Positions 22,301 through 29,460 of a DNA stretch of 29,770 bases are shown here, one piece after another. The notes under the pieces are model-generated. The model saw nothing but the letters and a program-made list of their open reading frames with translations, was not told where the DNA came from and did no database searches. The stretch is from positions 1-29,770 of the IMG/VR virus record IMGVR_UViG_3300042320_000750; one strand, written 5' to 3'. Numbering within the stretch: position 1 is the stretch's first letter; each line of letters begins with the position of its first letter. This stretch comes from a virus. A program made the translations under genes and the position numbers.

Positions 22301-22683
22301 TACACGCTACCCCACTCAAACTCAAGCATGAGGGTTGCCGTGGTAAGCAGGTCAACTGCAGCCCCGGCGTCGGTATACGTCTCAAGCTGAATGGTTCTGG
22401 CGGAAGGCGAGTAGCTGGCCATGACGAGTCTGGCTAGGACGTTTGCCCCTGCGGAGACTGGCATAACCTGAGCGCTCGCCCACTTGATGACTCCACCCTG
22501 CGTATCGTTGAACGTCACAAGGTATCTGCCGGTTGCGGCGTTGTAGGTCACAGAGCGAACGTTGTCGCCGTAGACCCTCGTGCAGTTAGCAGCGGCCCCA
22601 CCGCCAAGGAACCTTGCGGTGTCCCTGACGGTTTTCCCATTTCGGGAGCTGGAGCCCAGGTTGCTAGAGGCCGGGATAGGCAT
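22300..22683 (-). CDS. Small head protein, possible decoration or stabilisation protein (127 aa)
   Basis: The product starts MPIPASSNLGSSSRNGKTVR. It continues beta-rich: SVTYNAATGRYLVTFN, GVIKWASAQVMPVSA, ARLVMASYSPSARTIQLETY and a final strand pair LLTTATLMLEFEW. It has few charged residues. Its place immediately after the major capsid gene (TAATG junction) fits a head decoration or minor capsid protein, which is an inference from position and fold type. No family is recognised. Confidence 0.7.
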   Translation of the reverse strand: MPIPASSNLGSSSRNGKTVRDTARFLGGGAAANCTRVYGDNVRSVTYNAATGRYLVTFNDTQGGVIKWASAQVMPVSAGANVLARLVMASYSPSARTIQLETYTDAGAAVDLLTTATLMLEFEWGSV

Positions 22684-23924
22684 TAGGCACCGAAGTTCTG
22701 GAGGTAAACGTGCGGACCGGGGTTCTTGCAGCGCGTGTTACCGTAGCTCACGAAGCGGACTTCGTAGGCGTCGGCGTTGCTAAGGCGCTGGAACTTCAGA
22801 CCGTCAAGCTCGCCAAGGTGCGGCCAAGCGCCAAGGGACTTGATGCTGAACTCGTCCAGCTTCAGGAGGTAAGCGCGGTTACGCTTCATGAATGGGTCGC
22901 CAAGGATTTCAATCGGGCCGTTATCGCCCTCAATCGTGACCTTGCTGAATCCGTGCACGCCAGCAGTGCTGCCGGGGCGCTCGTACTCAATCTTGCCACC
23001 AAGGGACTTCTTCATCGCAGCAACCTCAATGTTGTTCGCGATAAGAACAGTCGGGGTTCCGATGCCCTGGAAGCCAGCCTGCGCAGAGGCGTCAACCACC
23101 GCGTCCTCCATCGCCCAACCGGTGTAGTCCACGGACTGACCAGCAAGACGAACGGGGTCCTGGTTTCTGTTGAGACCAAGAAGGGTTCCGGGGGTGGCTC
23201 CGCCGACCACGTAGGACGGGATGCCGAGGATGACGGCGTTGTTCGCCCCACCAACGGACTGGTCGCCCGAGCGAACGAAGTAGTCGGTAGCCGTAACGTC
23301 GGTAATGAGGGTGTTGAGGTTGGCCGAGAACGTCAGGGTTCCCGAGCGTCTGTTGATGCCAGTCACTCTCGCGCGAGCCGCACCACCAACGCGAAGCGTG
23401 GGGGAAAGACCGGTCGTGGAAACCGCTCTGAGCGTCATGTTCAGCTCAAAGTAGTTCATGTTGGTACCAGCGGCCATGGTGATGGTCGTGGCCGCCACGG
23501 CAGAGGCTAGCTGGCCGAGAACACCGTCACCGTCACCCCACAGGTACGTGGACGTGACAGCCAGCTCGGTGCTGGCGATTCCCTTGGTCTCATTCTCCCA
23601 AAGGTCAACCATTGCACCCTCGGTCTTCACGGCAGCCTCAGCAGCCTCGCCAGTGATTCTGGCGACACCGTAGTGGCTCACGCGGGTCAACGCGAAGCGC
23701 AGGTAGTTACCCTGGAAGACGTTGGACTGAGCCTCTGCAAGGTCACCAGAGCTACCCTGCGGGTAAGCGTTCTGGATGGGGACGTACATCAGCTCGCCGA
23801 CGAAGTCTTTCTCCTTCTTCAGGCGGTTGAGGGTCACAAAGGACTTCTGGATGGAAGCCGGGATTTCGCCATTAGGGTACAGAACCTTAAGGGCTGCCTG
23901 GGAGGCGGCAATAGTTGCGGTCAT
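22683..23924 (-). CDS. Major capsid protein (HK97-type)
   Basis: The 413-residue protein follows the scaffold gene. It starts MTATIAASQAALKVLYPNGE, a pattern with a helical N-terminus (no long scaffold-like delta domain). The body includes FVGELMYVPIQNAYPQGSSG (an extended-loop-like region), NYLRFALTRVSHYGVARIT, and repeated beta pairs up to DAYEVRFVSYGNTRCKNPG. This matches podophage major capsid proteins of the HK97 fold, in which coat proteins keep a long loop and helical spine. The upstream leader contains three copies of a five-base repeat. Length and gene order (TerL, portal, scaffold, capsid) make the identification strong, although no signature residue defines the family. Confidence 0.88.
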   Translation of the reverse strand: MTATIAASQAALKVLYPNGEIPASIQKSFVTLNRLKKEKDFVGELMYVPIQNAYPQGSSGDLAEAQSNVFQGNYLRFALTRVSHYGVARITGEAAEAAVKTEGAMVDLWENETKGIASTELAVTSTYLWGDGDGVLGQLASAVAATTITMAAGTNMNYFELNMTLRAVSTTGLSPTLRVGGAARARVTGINRRSGTLTFSANLNTLITDVTATDYFVRSGDQSVGGANNAVILGIPSYVVGGATPGTLLGLNRNQDPVRLAGQSVDYTGWAMEDAVVDASAQAGFQGIGTPTVLIANNIEVAAMKKSLGGKIEYERPGSTAGVHGFSKVTIEGDNGPIEILGDPFMKRNRAYLLKLDEFSIKSLGAWPHLGELDGLKFQRLSNADAYEVRFVSYGNTRCKNPGPHVYLQNFGA

Positions 23925-23946
23925 TTACGTATGTTCCTAAGAAAAA

Positions 23947-23963
23947 GTTAAGTTAAGTTAAGT
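23947..23963. repeat. Tandem five-base repeat in the major capsid leader
   Basis: Three consecutive copies of GTTAA (TTAAC on the coding strand) occupy the 41-base gap between the scaffold stop and the capsid start. The leader also has a run of T and the weak site AGGA about ten bases before the ATG. It may be an unstructured, A/T-rich translation enhancer, which is an inference. Confidence 0.6.
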
Positions 23964-23965
23964 GG

Positions 23966-25018
23966 TTATGCCGGTTTACGGCGTGATTCGGACGCTTTGA
24001 TAGCGGCACTAACCGCTGCTCTAGCTGCCATTCTTCGCTCTTCGTCACTGAGGTCATCAGCCACCGGCGTAGAGAGCGTTCTTCGCTCCTGCGATGTCTG
24101 CGTGTTCAGCGTTCTTGGTCCGCTACTTACCTGAGCCGGAACCTTGGCGGTGTTGGCACTCTTCTTGCGTGCAAACTCAGTGTAGCGCTTCGCTGCCTGC
24201 TCTTCAAGATATTCTGCAATTTCTTTTAGAGAGGCCTCTTTTCCTGTTAGGTCACGGTACTCACGAGCAACACGGTCGCCCTCGGACACAAGCTGGTCCT
24301 CCGTATATAGAGCACGCGCGTGGGGAGCAGCCTCCTCGGAGACAAGGGACTTGAACTCAGAGATTACGCTCTCGCGGTGCTGGCGAACCTTCGCGGTCTC
24401 AAGGGAACGAATGTACTCCTCACGCTGTTTCTCCTGCTCCGTCTTCCAGTTCTTCAGCTCGTCCAGCTCTGCCTGTCTGCGCTTCTCTTCGCGCATCTTG
24501 GCGGCCTCTGGAGTGCCCTCGGTAGCCAGTCCATAGATGAACTCCTCCGGGTCAAGACCAAGAGCCTTCAGTGCCTTAGCGGGGTCCTTCTTTAGCTCGG
24601 CAAGGGCGTCTGCCTGAGCCTTCAGGCTGCGATGGTAAGCCGCCAGCTGCTGCTTCTCGCGCTCAATCTCGGAGCGCATGTTGTCCACTTCAGCCATGGC
24701 CTCACGGCGCTTGGCCTGAAGCTTCTCGCGCTGACGTAGGGCCTTGGCAAGGTTCACCTCGTCAGGGTCAACGTCTTCGTCTTCCTGCTTCGCCTCAGCA
24801 GTCGGAGCCTCTTTAGCTGGATCGTCGTCTAGGGCTCCAATGGCCTCCAGGTCCCGACGCATCTTCGCGTTAGGGTCGTGTTTCGCAAGCGCTTCATCAG
24901 CGCTCTCAGCATCATCCACGGACTGGCCGGCAAGCTCGGCCTTGTAAGCCTCAAGCATTGCCTCTCTCTCATTACCACCATCAGAACCGCCTTCGGCAGT
25001 CTCATTCTCTACAGTCAT
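23966..25018 (-). CDS. Capsid scaffolding protein
   Basis: The 350-residue product is highly charged and helical, with long coiled-coil stretches (DEVNLAKALRQREKLQAKRR, ADALAELKKDPAKALKAL, REEKRRQAELDELKNWKTEQ) and acidic ends. It starts MTVENETAEGGSDGGN and finishes with a basic tail (KASESRRKPA), as expected of scaffolding proteins whose C-terminus binds coat protein. It lies between portal and major capsid genes, the standard place for a scaffold. No protease motif is seen, so scaffold release probably does not need cleavage by this protein. GAGGTGA precedes the start. Confidence 0.85.
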   Translation of the reverse strand: MTVENETAEGGSDGGNEREAMLEAYKAELAGQSVDDAESADEALAKHDPNAKMRRDLEAIGALDDDPAKEAPTAEAKQEDEDVDPDEVNLAKALRQREKLQAKRREAMAEVDNMRSEIEREKQQLAAYHRSLKAQADALAELKKDPAKALKALGLDPEEFIYGLATEGTPEAAKMREEKRRQAELDELKNWKTEQEKQREEYIRSLETAKVRQHRESVISEFKSLVSEEAAPHARALYTEDQLVSEGDRVAREYRDLTGKEASLKEIAEYLEEQAAKRYTEFARKKSANTAKVPAQVSSGPRTLNTQTSQERRTLSTPVADDLSDEERRMAARAAVSAAIKASESRRKPA

Positions 25019-25045
25019 TCATTCACCTCACAGGTTGCTTCAATT

Positions 25046-27016
25046 TTAGAAAGGCATTTGCCCACCTGGACCACCAGGAGGCATACCTTCAGGGATTTGG
25101 CCAGGCATGTCTCCTGGCGGCAGTGGCATAGGCGGCGGAGGCGCTGGCGGCATGCCCATCTCAGGGCCCGGCATAGCCATACCGTCAATGAGTTGATTAT
25201 CGGGAGCCGGTGGCTTCTGCAGTGCATCAATGTCCTCCAGGAACTTCACGAGCATGTCGTAAACTTCGTCGTCGTAGTCATCTCGTACACGGTACAGGCT
25301 GATGTAGTTCAGCGTGATTACCCGTGCCTCCACAAGGTCATCCCACGGCATTGGGGCCAGGTATCGCTTCTTGCGTACGATGGTGGTGAGCGTCTTGCGA
25401 ATGATGTCAGCCGGAGCACTGGCCAGGTCATCCGACTGGGCAAGGTCTGGAACCTCAAGAAGTCCACGCATGTTGTTCGGAATCTGAGACACCTTGGACA
25501 GCGCATCCACCTTGCCGGCAAACGTCTGCGGGAGACCGCTTGCAGACTGCACGAACAGGACCATGTTCTTGCGGTCCATGTTGATTTCGGAGAAGTTCAG
25601 CTTGGTGAAGCTGGTCTTCATCTTGGTACCGGTCGGGGCTCTGGCCACAACGTCCTTACCGGAAGCACGAAGCTCCTCAGCCTCATCCAGAATCACCTCA
25701 GCAAGCTCAATCATGGCCTGCTCGTACTGCTCGTGATTCATGGCGTGACGAGCTGCACCCTGGTCAACCATTCGCTCTAGGAACGGCGAACCCACGTCTC
25801 TCATTTGCGCAGGAAGGCCACCGGTGGACTCAAACTGGCTGATGCCCAGGGTTCCACGCATGCGCTCAGGCATGCCGTTACGCTCAGCGTAGGCGTCGGG
25901 GGTAATGGGTGTTGGGTTCCACTCCCTCACGGACGAGCTTGGGTCCATCTTAGTCAGCAGGACCGCGCCCTCTACGTCATCAATGTGCTGAGGAACGATT
26001 CCGCTGTCCTCCCTCACAATGATTCTCGGCACACCCAGAAGGTCATGTGCTCTATCAATGCGCTTCACCATCTTGGTAAGCGTACGCTGCAGCGGAAGGA
26101 GTCTCTTCACGGCAGACTCGCCGTAGTACCCTCCGAGAGACAGGTTGAACTTCATCTTCACCAGCGGAAAGCGCTTGCGCTTGTACTCGCGGTCAATCAG
26201 CGTGCAGTTCTTGATGGTGACGCAGTAGCGGCCGTTCTTGCCTGAGCTGTCGGGAAGGTGCCAGGTCTCCCATACGGTGACCATGTCTCCACGGTGCTCT
26301 GGAACGCCCGCACGAACGTCGTCGTCATCGTTACCTGGAGCGTTGGCGATGGCCTCAAAGCGCTCCTCAGCCGTACCGAACAGTCCGTCGTCTTCCTTCC
26401 CGTACTCTTCCAGCAGAAGGAATCGGTCAATGTTGGTCTTTACGTGAATGCTTCTTGGGTTGCCGTGGCGGGCTTCCAGGCGGTCCACGAACACGTTTCT
26501 CGGGGTGGCTCTGGAGACGGTAATTCGGTACTCACCGTCGTCCTCGCAGGAGCCCACGCGCAGGAATCCAGTGCCATATACAAGCATGTCGGCTCCAGAC
26601 TCTGGGACTGCTACGGCATGCACCTTTGCGTCACGGAAGATACCTTCCATCCAACGGCTAGCAGCAATGCCTCTCTCGTGCTCCTCAAAGTCTGCCTCGG
26701 ACGTACTGAACGCCGGAACTACCTTGGTCTTGAACAGCTGCGCATGTAGCGTTTCAATACTGTTCGCCAGCTCGTTCTGCTCAATCTCTTCCGAGAAGGC
26801 AGACACGTCGGTATCAGGCTCCCCGAGCTGCGACATGTCCACGCCGTACTCCATGGCGTAGATTCTGTACGCCTCGTAACGGTTGGCCTGGTCGTCTCTA
26901 ATCTGAGCGATGAGGGGCTGGATAACCTCGTGCGGCTTCTTGTTGTACGCTGCCGCATTCCAGAACTGAGCTGTCTGCCATTCTGGACGAGTCTTTTGTG
27001 CTCGGCTTTTTGCCAT
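25046..27016 (-). CDS. Portal protein (head-tail connector)
   Basis: This 656-residue protein starts MAKSRAQKTRPEWQ; a TTG two codons earlier is less likely. It has the podophage portal arrangement: helical N-terminus (AYNKKPHEVIQPLIAQIRDD), a wing with YGTGFLRVGSCEDDGEYRIT, a clip/stem region with KMVKRIDRAHDLLGVPRIIV, and a helical crown near the C-terminus. The last 60 residues are unusually rich in Pro, Met and Gly (PAPPPPMPLPPGD). The portal is the DNA entry point of the capsid and docks the terminase and the tail adaptor. It lies between terminase and scaffold genes. Assignment rests on size, order and motifs. Confidence 0.87.
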   Translation of the reverse strand: MAKSRAQKTRPEWQTAQFWNAAAYNKKPHEVIQPLIAQIRDDQANRYEAYRIYAMEYGVDMSQLGEPDTDVSAFSEEIEQNELANSIETLHAQLFKTKVVPAFSTSEADFEEHERGIAASRWMEGIFRDAKVHAVAVPESGADMLVYGTGFLRVGSCEDDGEYRITVSRATPRNVFVDRLEARHGNPRSIHVKTNIDRFLLLEEYGKEDDGLFGTAEERFEAIANAPGNDDDDVRAGVPEHRGDMVTVWETWHLPDSSGKNGRYCVTIKNCTLIDREYKRKRFPLVKMKFNLSLGGYYGESAVKRLLPLQRTLTKMVKRIDRAHDLLGVPRIIVREDSGIVPQHIDDVEGAVLLTKMDPSSSVREWNPTPITPDAYAERNGMPERMRGTLGISQFESTGGLPAQMRDVGSPFLERMVDQGAARHAMNHEQYEQAMIELAEVILDEAEELRASGKDVVARAPTGTKMKTSFTKLNFSEINMDRKNMVLFVQSASGLPQTFAGKVDALSKVSQIPNNMRGLLEVPDLAQSDDLASAPADIIRKTLTTIVRKKRYLAPMPWDDLVEARVITLNYISLYRVRDDYDDEVYDMLVKFLEDIDALQKPPAPDNQLIDGMAMPGPEMGMPPAPPPPMPLPPGDMPGQIPEGMPPGGPGGQMPF

Positions 27017-27031
27017 GCACAATCTATGCCA

Positions 27032-27202
27032 CTAGCCAGTTCGCGAATCAAGAACTTTGGAAAGGTCCCTTGACAATTGCTCAGCCAGACCGGTCTTGGT
27101 CTTGGCCAGTTCCAGAAGCGATTTTGCTATCTCAAGAGCATGAAACGCCAGTTTTTCAGCATTTCTTGCGTCTTCAATGGCAAAAACAAGCTCTGCGCGC
27201 AT
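27032..27202 (-). CDS. Small helical protein between terminase and portal (56 aa)
   Basis: The frame is open further upstream inside the terminase gene, but the ATG at 27202 lies 20 bases after the terminase stop and is preferred. The product is one long amphipathic helix (MRAELVFAIEDARNAEKLAF, then ALEIAKSLLELAKTKTGLAE) with a charged end (SRDLSKVLDSRTG). It is probably a coiled coil. No family is recognised; a head assembly or packaging helper is possible from position. An alternative 32-aa ORF in another frame starts with an ATGA overlap on the terminase stop and cannot be excluded. No strong ribosome site is visible for either. Confidence 0.5.
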   Translation of the reverse strand: MRAELVFAIEDARNAEKLAFHALEIAKSLLELAKTKTGLAEQLSRDLSKVLDSRTG

Positions 27203-27221
27203 ATGCTGAACAGCAAAATAC

Positions 27222-28838
27222 TCATCTTCGCAGCGCTCCCACGAATCCGGCGTCTCTGCGCTGCTTTGCGGACATTCTGGCGAGTGTTTTTCGCTCAAGC
27301 TGCTTGACGTAGTCTCTGTTTGCTGAGGCGAGGTGTTCTCTTTCACGGCGCTCCCACTCCTGCTTCCATTCATTGGTGCCTGGCTCGTATGCAATCTGCA
27401 GCCCCTTCACCGAAGCGTATGTAAGGTCGTGTACGCATAGCACCCACGCGCTCACAAGGTCTCCGTGACCCATTCCTTTGCGTCTTGGGATGCTGATTGA
27501 CAGCAGTCCACCCTGTACCGGACGAGACTTTACCGAAAGTAGCTGGGCCTTGAACCGCTTGTTCTCTGGAATAACGCATCTTCCCTCGGTTAGCTGGCTT
27601 TTCGTCCTGGCAAACGTGTCGTGCTTACCCGAGACACCACCAGGGGCCTCACGGACGCTGATTCCTTCAGCTGCCAGGAACTCTCTCATGGCCTCTCGGT
27701 AGTGGCCGTCAGTGATAAGGGAAGTGACTCCAAAGCGCTTCATTCGTGCGGAGAACTGCTTCACAACCTCGGAGGGCTTCAGAGGCTTGCCCTTCTCCGG
27801 CTGCAGCTCAAGCATGTCTGCCACCACGTACTTCTTGCCATCGTAGGTGGCGATGACAAGGGCCGAAGAGTCGGACTTGAAGCCAAAGTCGGCCGCAGCC
27901 ACGTAACGCTGTAGGTTGTTGTAGTGGGCTGGAAGCGTAAGGTCTGGCACGGTGCAGCTGGTCACGCTGACGGCGTCAAAGAACATTCCGCCAACCATGG
28001 CGTCCCGCTCGCAGAAGAACTCACGACGGGCGTTCTCCGGGTCTGACTCCATCTCCTGCCTGACAAGCTCCAGGGTCTCTTGGTCGTCACGTACGAGCGT
28101 TGTCGGGGCAATCATGGCCAGGGCAGTGTCCGGTCTCCCGAAGTTCTTCTCCAGGTCCTCTGCCATCATGTTCTCGGTTGGCCATGGCGTGGAGATAAGC
28201 ATTCCAACGCCGCCGTAAATGAGCCTTGGCTTCAGCGCTCGGTAGATTTCCCTATCGTTCACCGCGTACTCGCCAGAGTCGCCAGAGTTGAAGAACTCTG
28301 CCTCGTCCAGGATGAAGCTGATGATGGTTCTACCACGGGCGCTTACGCCACCCTTGCTGGCGGCAACGGCCTGAATCATCACCAGGCGCCTGTCTGACGG
28401 CCTACGAATGGTGATGGAGAACTTGTCCTCAGCGGTCACCAGGGCGTTCAGGTGCTGGTTGTTGCGAATCATCTCGCGAGACATCCCAATGGACAGCTTG
28501 GCCGTCTCCTTATCGGGAGCAATCACGAAAACACGTGGAACGTCACCGGGTCCGCACCTACGAAGGTCTGCGGTCACTGCCTTGTAGATTCCAAAGGCAG
28601 AACATAGAGTAGTTTTGCCGCTTCCACGACCAAGTGAGAGCACAATTTTTCTTCTGTGCTTCTTCAGGATTTTGACAGTCTCGTCAAACCCTAGCATCTC
28701 CTTTGCAATCGGAATTAACCCGATAGGGAGGTCTGACAGCTGCTCGCCACCAAAGGCAATCCTGGCAATCACTTCCTGACCATTGGTCAGTGTGAGCCCT
28801 AGAATCTCCTGGCAGAACTCATGAAACCGTATTGACAT
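27222..28838 (-). CDS. terL: Terminase large subunit (TerL)
   Basis: The 538-residue protein has both TerL domains. The ATPase has Walker A SLGRGSGKTT (68-77, Lys75), Walker B SFILDEAEF (Asp178, Glu179) and the coupling motif ISTPW (215-219). The nuclease domain follows, with RNase-H-like acidic residues in AADFGFKSD (Asp317), LITDGHYRE (Asp377) and GMGHGDLVSAW (Asp460). The protein packages DNA through the portal and cuts it to length. It follows the tRNA cluster, and no small terminase subunit is identified here; the partial genes at the window ends are candidates. The start at 28838 (MSIRFHEF) has no clear Shine-Dalgarno, and an inverted repeat reaches the start codon. Confidence 0.95.
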   Translation of the reverse strand: MSIRFHEFCQEILGLTLTNGQEVIARIAFGGEQLSDLPIGLIPIAKEMLGFDETVKILKKHRRKIVLSLGRGSGKTTLCSAFGIYKAVTADLRRCGPGDVPRVFVIAPDKETAKLSIGMSREMIRNNQHLNALVTAEDKFSITIRRPSDRRLVMIQAVAASKGGVSARGRTIISFILDEAEFFNSGDSGEYAVNDREIYRALKPRLIYGGVGMLISTPWPTENMMAEDLEKNFGRPDTALAMIAPTTLVRDDQETLELVRQEMESDPENARREFFCERDAMVGGMFFDAVSVTSCTVPDLTLPAHYNNLQRYVAAADFGFKSDSSALVIATYDGKKYVVADMLELQPEKGKPLKPSEVVKQFSARMKRFGVTSLITDGHYREAMREFLAAEGISVREAPGGVSGKHDTFARTKSQLTEGRCVIPENKRFKAQLLSVKSRPVQGGLLSISIPRRKGMGHGDLVSAWVLCVHDLTYASVKGLQIAYEPGTNEWKQEWERREREHLASANRDYVKQLERKTLARMSAKQRRDAGFVGALRR

Positions 28839-28851
28839 ATACGGTTGTATA
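28838..28851. promoter_or_regulatory. Inverted repeat touching the terL start codon
   Basis: TATAC-GGTT-GTATA is a perfect five-pair inverted repeat whose last base is the first base of the terL ATG on the minus strand. It may be a protein-binding site or an RNA hairpin that controls terminase translation, or a weak tRNA-operon boundary. The function is an inference. Confidence 0.4.
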
Positions 28852-28861
28852 CCACACTTTG

Positions 28862-28933
28862 CTCACGAGGCAGGATTCGGACCTGCATAACCATGGTTAA
28901 CAGCCATGTGCACTACCATTGTGCTACCCGTGA
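28862..28933 (-). tRNA. tRNA-Asn (GTT)
   Basis: The 72-base minus-strand cloverleaf has a seven-pair acceptor stem (TCACGGG with CTCGTGA, one G-T pair), a D arm with GCAC and GTGC, and the anticodon stem CATGG/CCATG with loop CTGTTAA (anticodon GTT, Asn). A five-pair T-stem (GCAGG/CCTGC) completes it. The T-loop reads TCCGAAT, so C replaces the usual T at position 55. The CCA end is not encoded. It is the tRNA closest to terL. Confidence 0.88.
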
Positions 28934-29079
28934 AGGTTGCTTCCCGACCCAAGTTGACGAACACCGACCAGGGTGTTCCGTCCGGAAGTGAGGTGTGGAC
29001 TTTCCCACCAGTCATCAGGTCCCGGCATTGCTTTCGCCATGCTTTCTACTTGGTCACCCAAGTGAGCTTCGGCCTTCGG
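28934..29079 (-). ncRNA. Unassigned hairpin-rich segment between tRNA-Pro and tRNA-Asn
   Basis: This 146-base gap is much longer than the other inter-tRNA spacers (16 to 41 bases). On the minus strand it can form ACTTGG-GTGA-CCAAGT (29048-29063), GCATgGC-GAAA-GCaATGC (29025-29042), GTGG-loop-CCAC (28995-29008) and GAACACC-CTGGTC-GGTGTTC (28959-28978). GTGA and GAAA are GNRA tetraloops, common in structured RNAs. I know of no family that matches. A 38-residue ORF (MAKAMPGPDDWWES) overlaps this segment and is the alternative explanation. Confidence 0.45.
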
Positions 29080-29152
29080 TCAGTGATGTAGGATTTGAAC
29101 CTACGCAACCCGCTTCCAAAGCGGGGACTCTACCAGGCTGAGCTAATCACTG
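29080..29152 (-). tRNA. tRNA-Pro (TGG)
   Basis: This canonical 73-base minus-strand cloverleaf has a perfect seven-pair acceptor (CAGTGAT/ATCACTG), D arm GCTC/GAGT, and anticodon stem CCCGC/GCGGG with loop TTTGGAA (anticodon TGG, Pro). The T-arm is GTAGG-TTCAAAT-CCTAC. The discriminator base is A and CCA is not encoded, so the host or phage CCA-adding enzyme would complete the end. Confidence 0.92.
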
Positions 29153-29193
29153 TTGCGATTGCATGGGCACAACTAGGTTTCCCGTGCAATCAG

Positions 29194-29267
29194 TACCGCA
29201 AGTAGGATTTGAACCTACACTGTACACGTTCTAAGCGTGCTGTCTCCTGCCATTGGACTACTGCGGC
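29194..29267 (-). tRNA. tRNA-Leu (TAG), short variable loop
   Basis: The 74-base minus-strand cloverleaf has an acceptor stem GCCGCAG/TTGCGGT with two G-T pairs and a three-pair D-stem (GTC/GAC) with a long loop, as in leucine tRNAs. The anticodon stem is GCACG/CGTGT with loop CTTAGAA (anticodon TAG, Leu CTA codon), and the T-arm is GTAGG-TTCAAAT-CCTAC. The variable loop is only five bases, whereas bacterial tRNA-Leu normally has a long arm. The identity is read from the anticodon alone. Confidence 0.85.
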
Positions 29268-29286
29268 TTGGCCACTTTTGTGGCGG

Positions 29287-29370
29287 TGGGTCGTCCTGGT
29301 AACGCTCCAGGCGGGCACATTGTACGACTGCTTTACAGGCAGCCCCGCCTCTTTAGCGGACTACCGACCC
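29287..29370 (-). tRNA. Divergent tRNA-Tyr (GTA)-like RNA
   Basis: The minus strand can fold an 84-base cloverleaf. It has a six-pair acceptor (GGGTCG/CGACCC), anticodon stem GCTGC/GCAGT with loop CTGTAAA (anticodon GTA, Tyr), and a long variable arm with its own stem (GTAC-AAT-GTGC), as in bacterial tRNA-Tyr. The T-stem is CCTGG/CCAGG. The D arm (TCCGC/GCGGG) directly abuts the anticodon stem and the T-loop reads AGCGTTA instead of the TTCGAAT type. It may be a divergent tRNA or a decayed copy. Confidence 0.55.
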
Positions 29371-29372
29371 AT

Positions 29373-29444
29373 TAGTATCCTGTCTCTCCAGGCTGCCACG
29401 CTAGAATCGCATAGTGCAGACTCGCGTTTAATCTGCTCCATACT
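29373..29444 (-). ncRNA. Cloverleaf-like RNA of tRNA size, identity unclear
   Basis: This minus-strand segment of 72 bases has four stems in tRNA order: a five-pair end stem (AGTAT/ATACT), a D-like arm (GCAGA/TCTGC, 11-base loop), an anticodon-like stem (CTATGC/GCGTGG) with loop GATTCTA, and a T-like stem (CCTG/CAGG). The central loop triplet would be TTC (Glu), but position 33 is A instead of T and the T-loop is not canonical. It shares GCCTGGAG in the T arm with the adjacent Tyr-like RNA. It may be a degenerate tRNA; a chance fold cannot be excluded. Confidence 0.35.
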
Positions 29445-29460
29445 GCGTTATTGGGTAAAG

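Noticed and set aside
22710-23510. Long plus-strand open frame (266 codons) opposite the major capsid gene
   Set aside because: It is antisense to a well-supported capsid gene, its protein has low-complexity composition typical of shadow frames, and no plus-strand operon signals are present.
24878-25780. Plus-strand open frame of 300 codons opposite scaffold and portal genes
   Set aside because: It overlaps two conserved structural genes in full; the composition (His, Leu and Arg rich) and lack of motifs indicate a shadow.
28990-29010. GGGAAAGTCC on the minus strand, similar to a conserved box of RNase P RNA
   Set aside because: No other RNase P conserved region is present and the segment is far too short.
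28990-29020. CTGATGA followed by GAAA on the minus strand, reminiscent of a hammerhead ribozyme core
   Set aside because: The stem II, stem III and cleavage triplet could not be placed in type I, II or III order; the bases between are too few to form the helices.
28918-29034. 38-codon minus-strand ORF (MAKAMPGPDDWW...) across the hairpin-rich segment
   Set aside because: It ends inside the tRNA-Asn gene, lacks a ribosome site and conflicts with the stem-loops; kept only as an alternative explanation.
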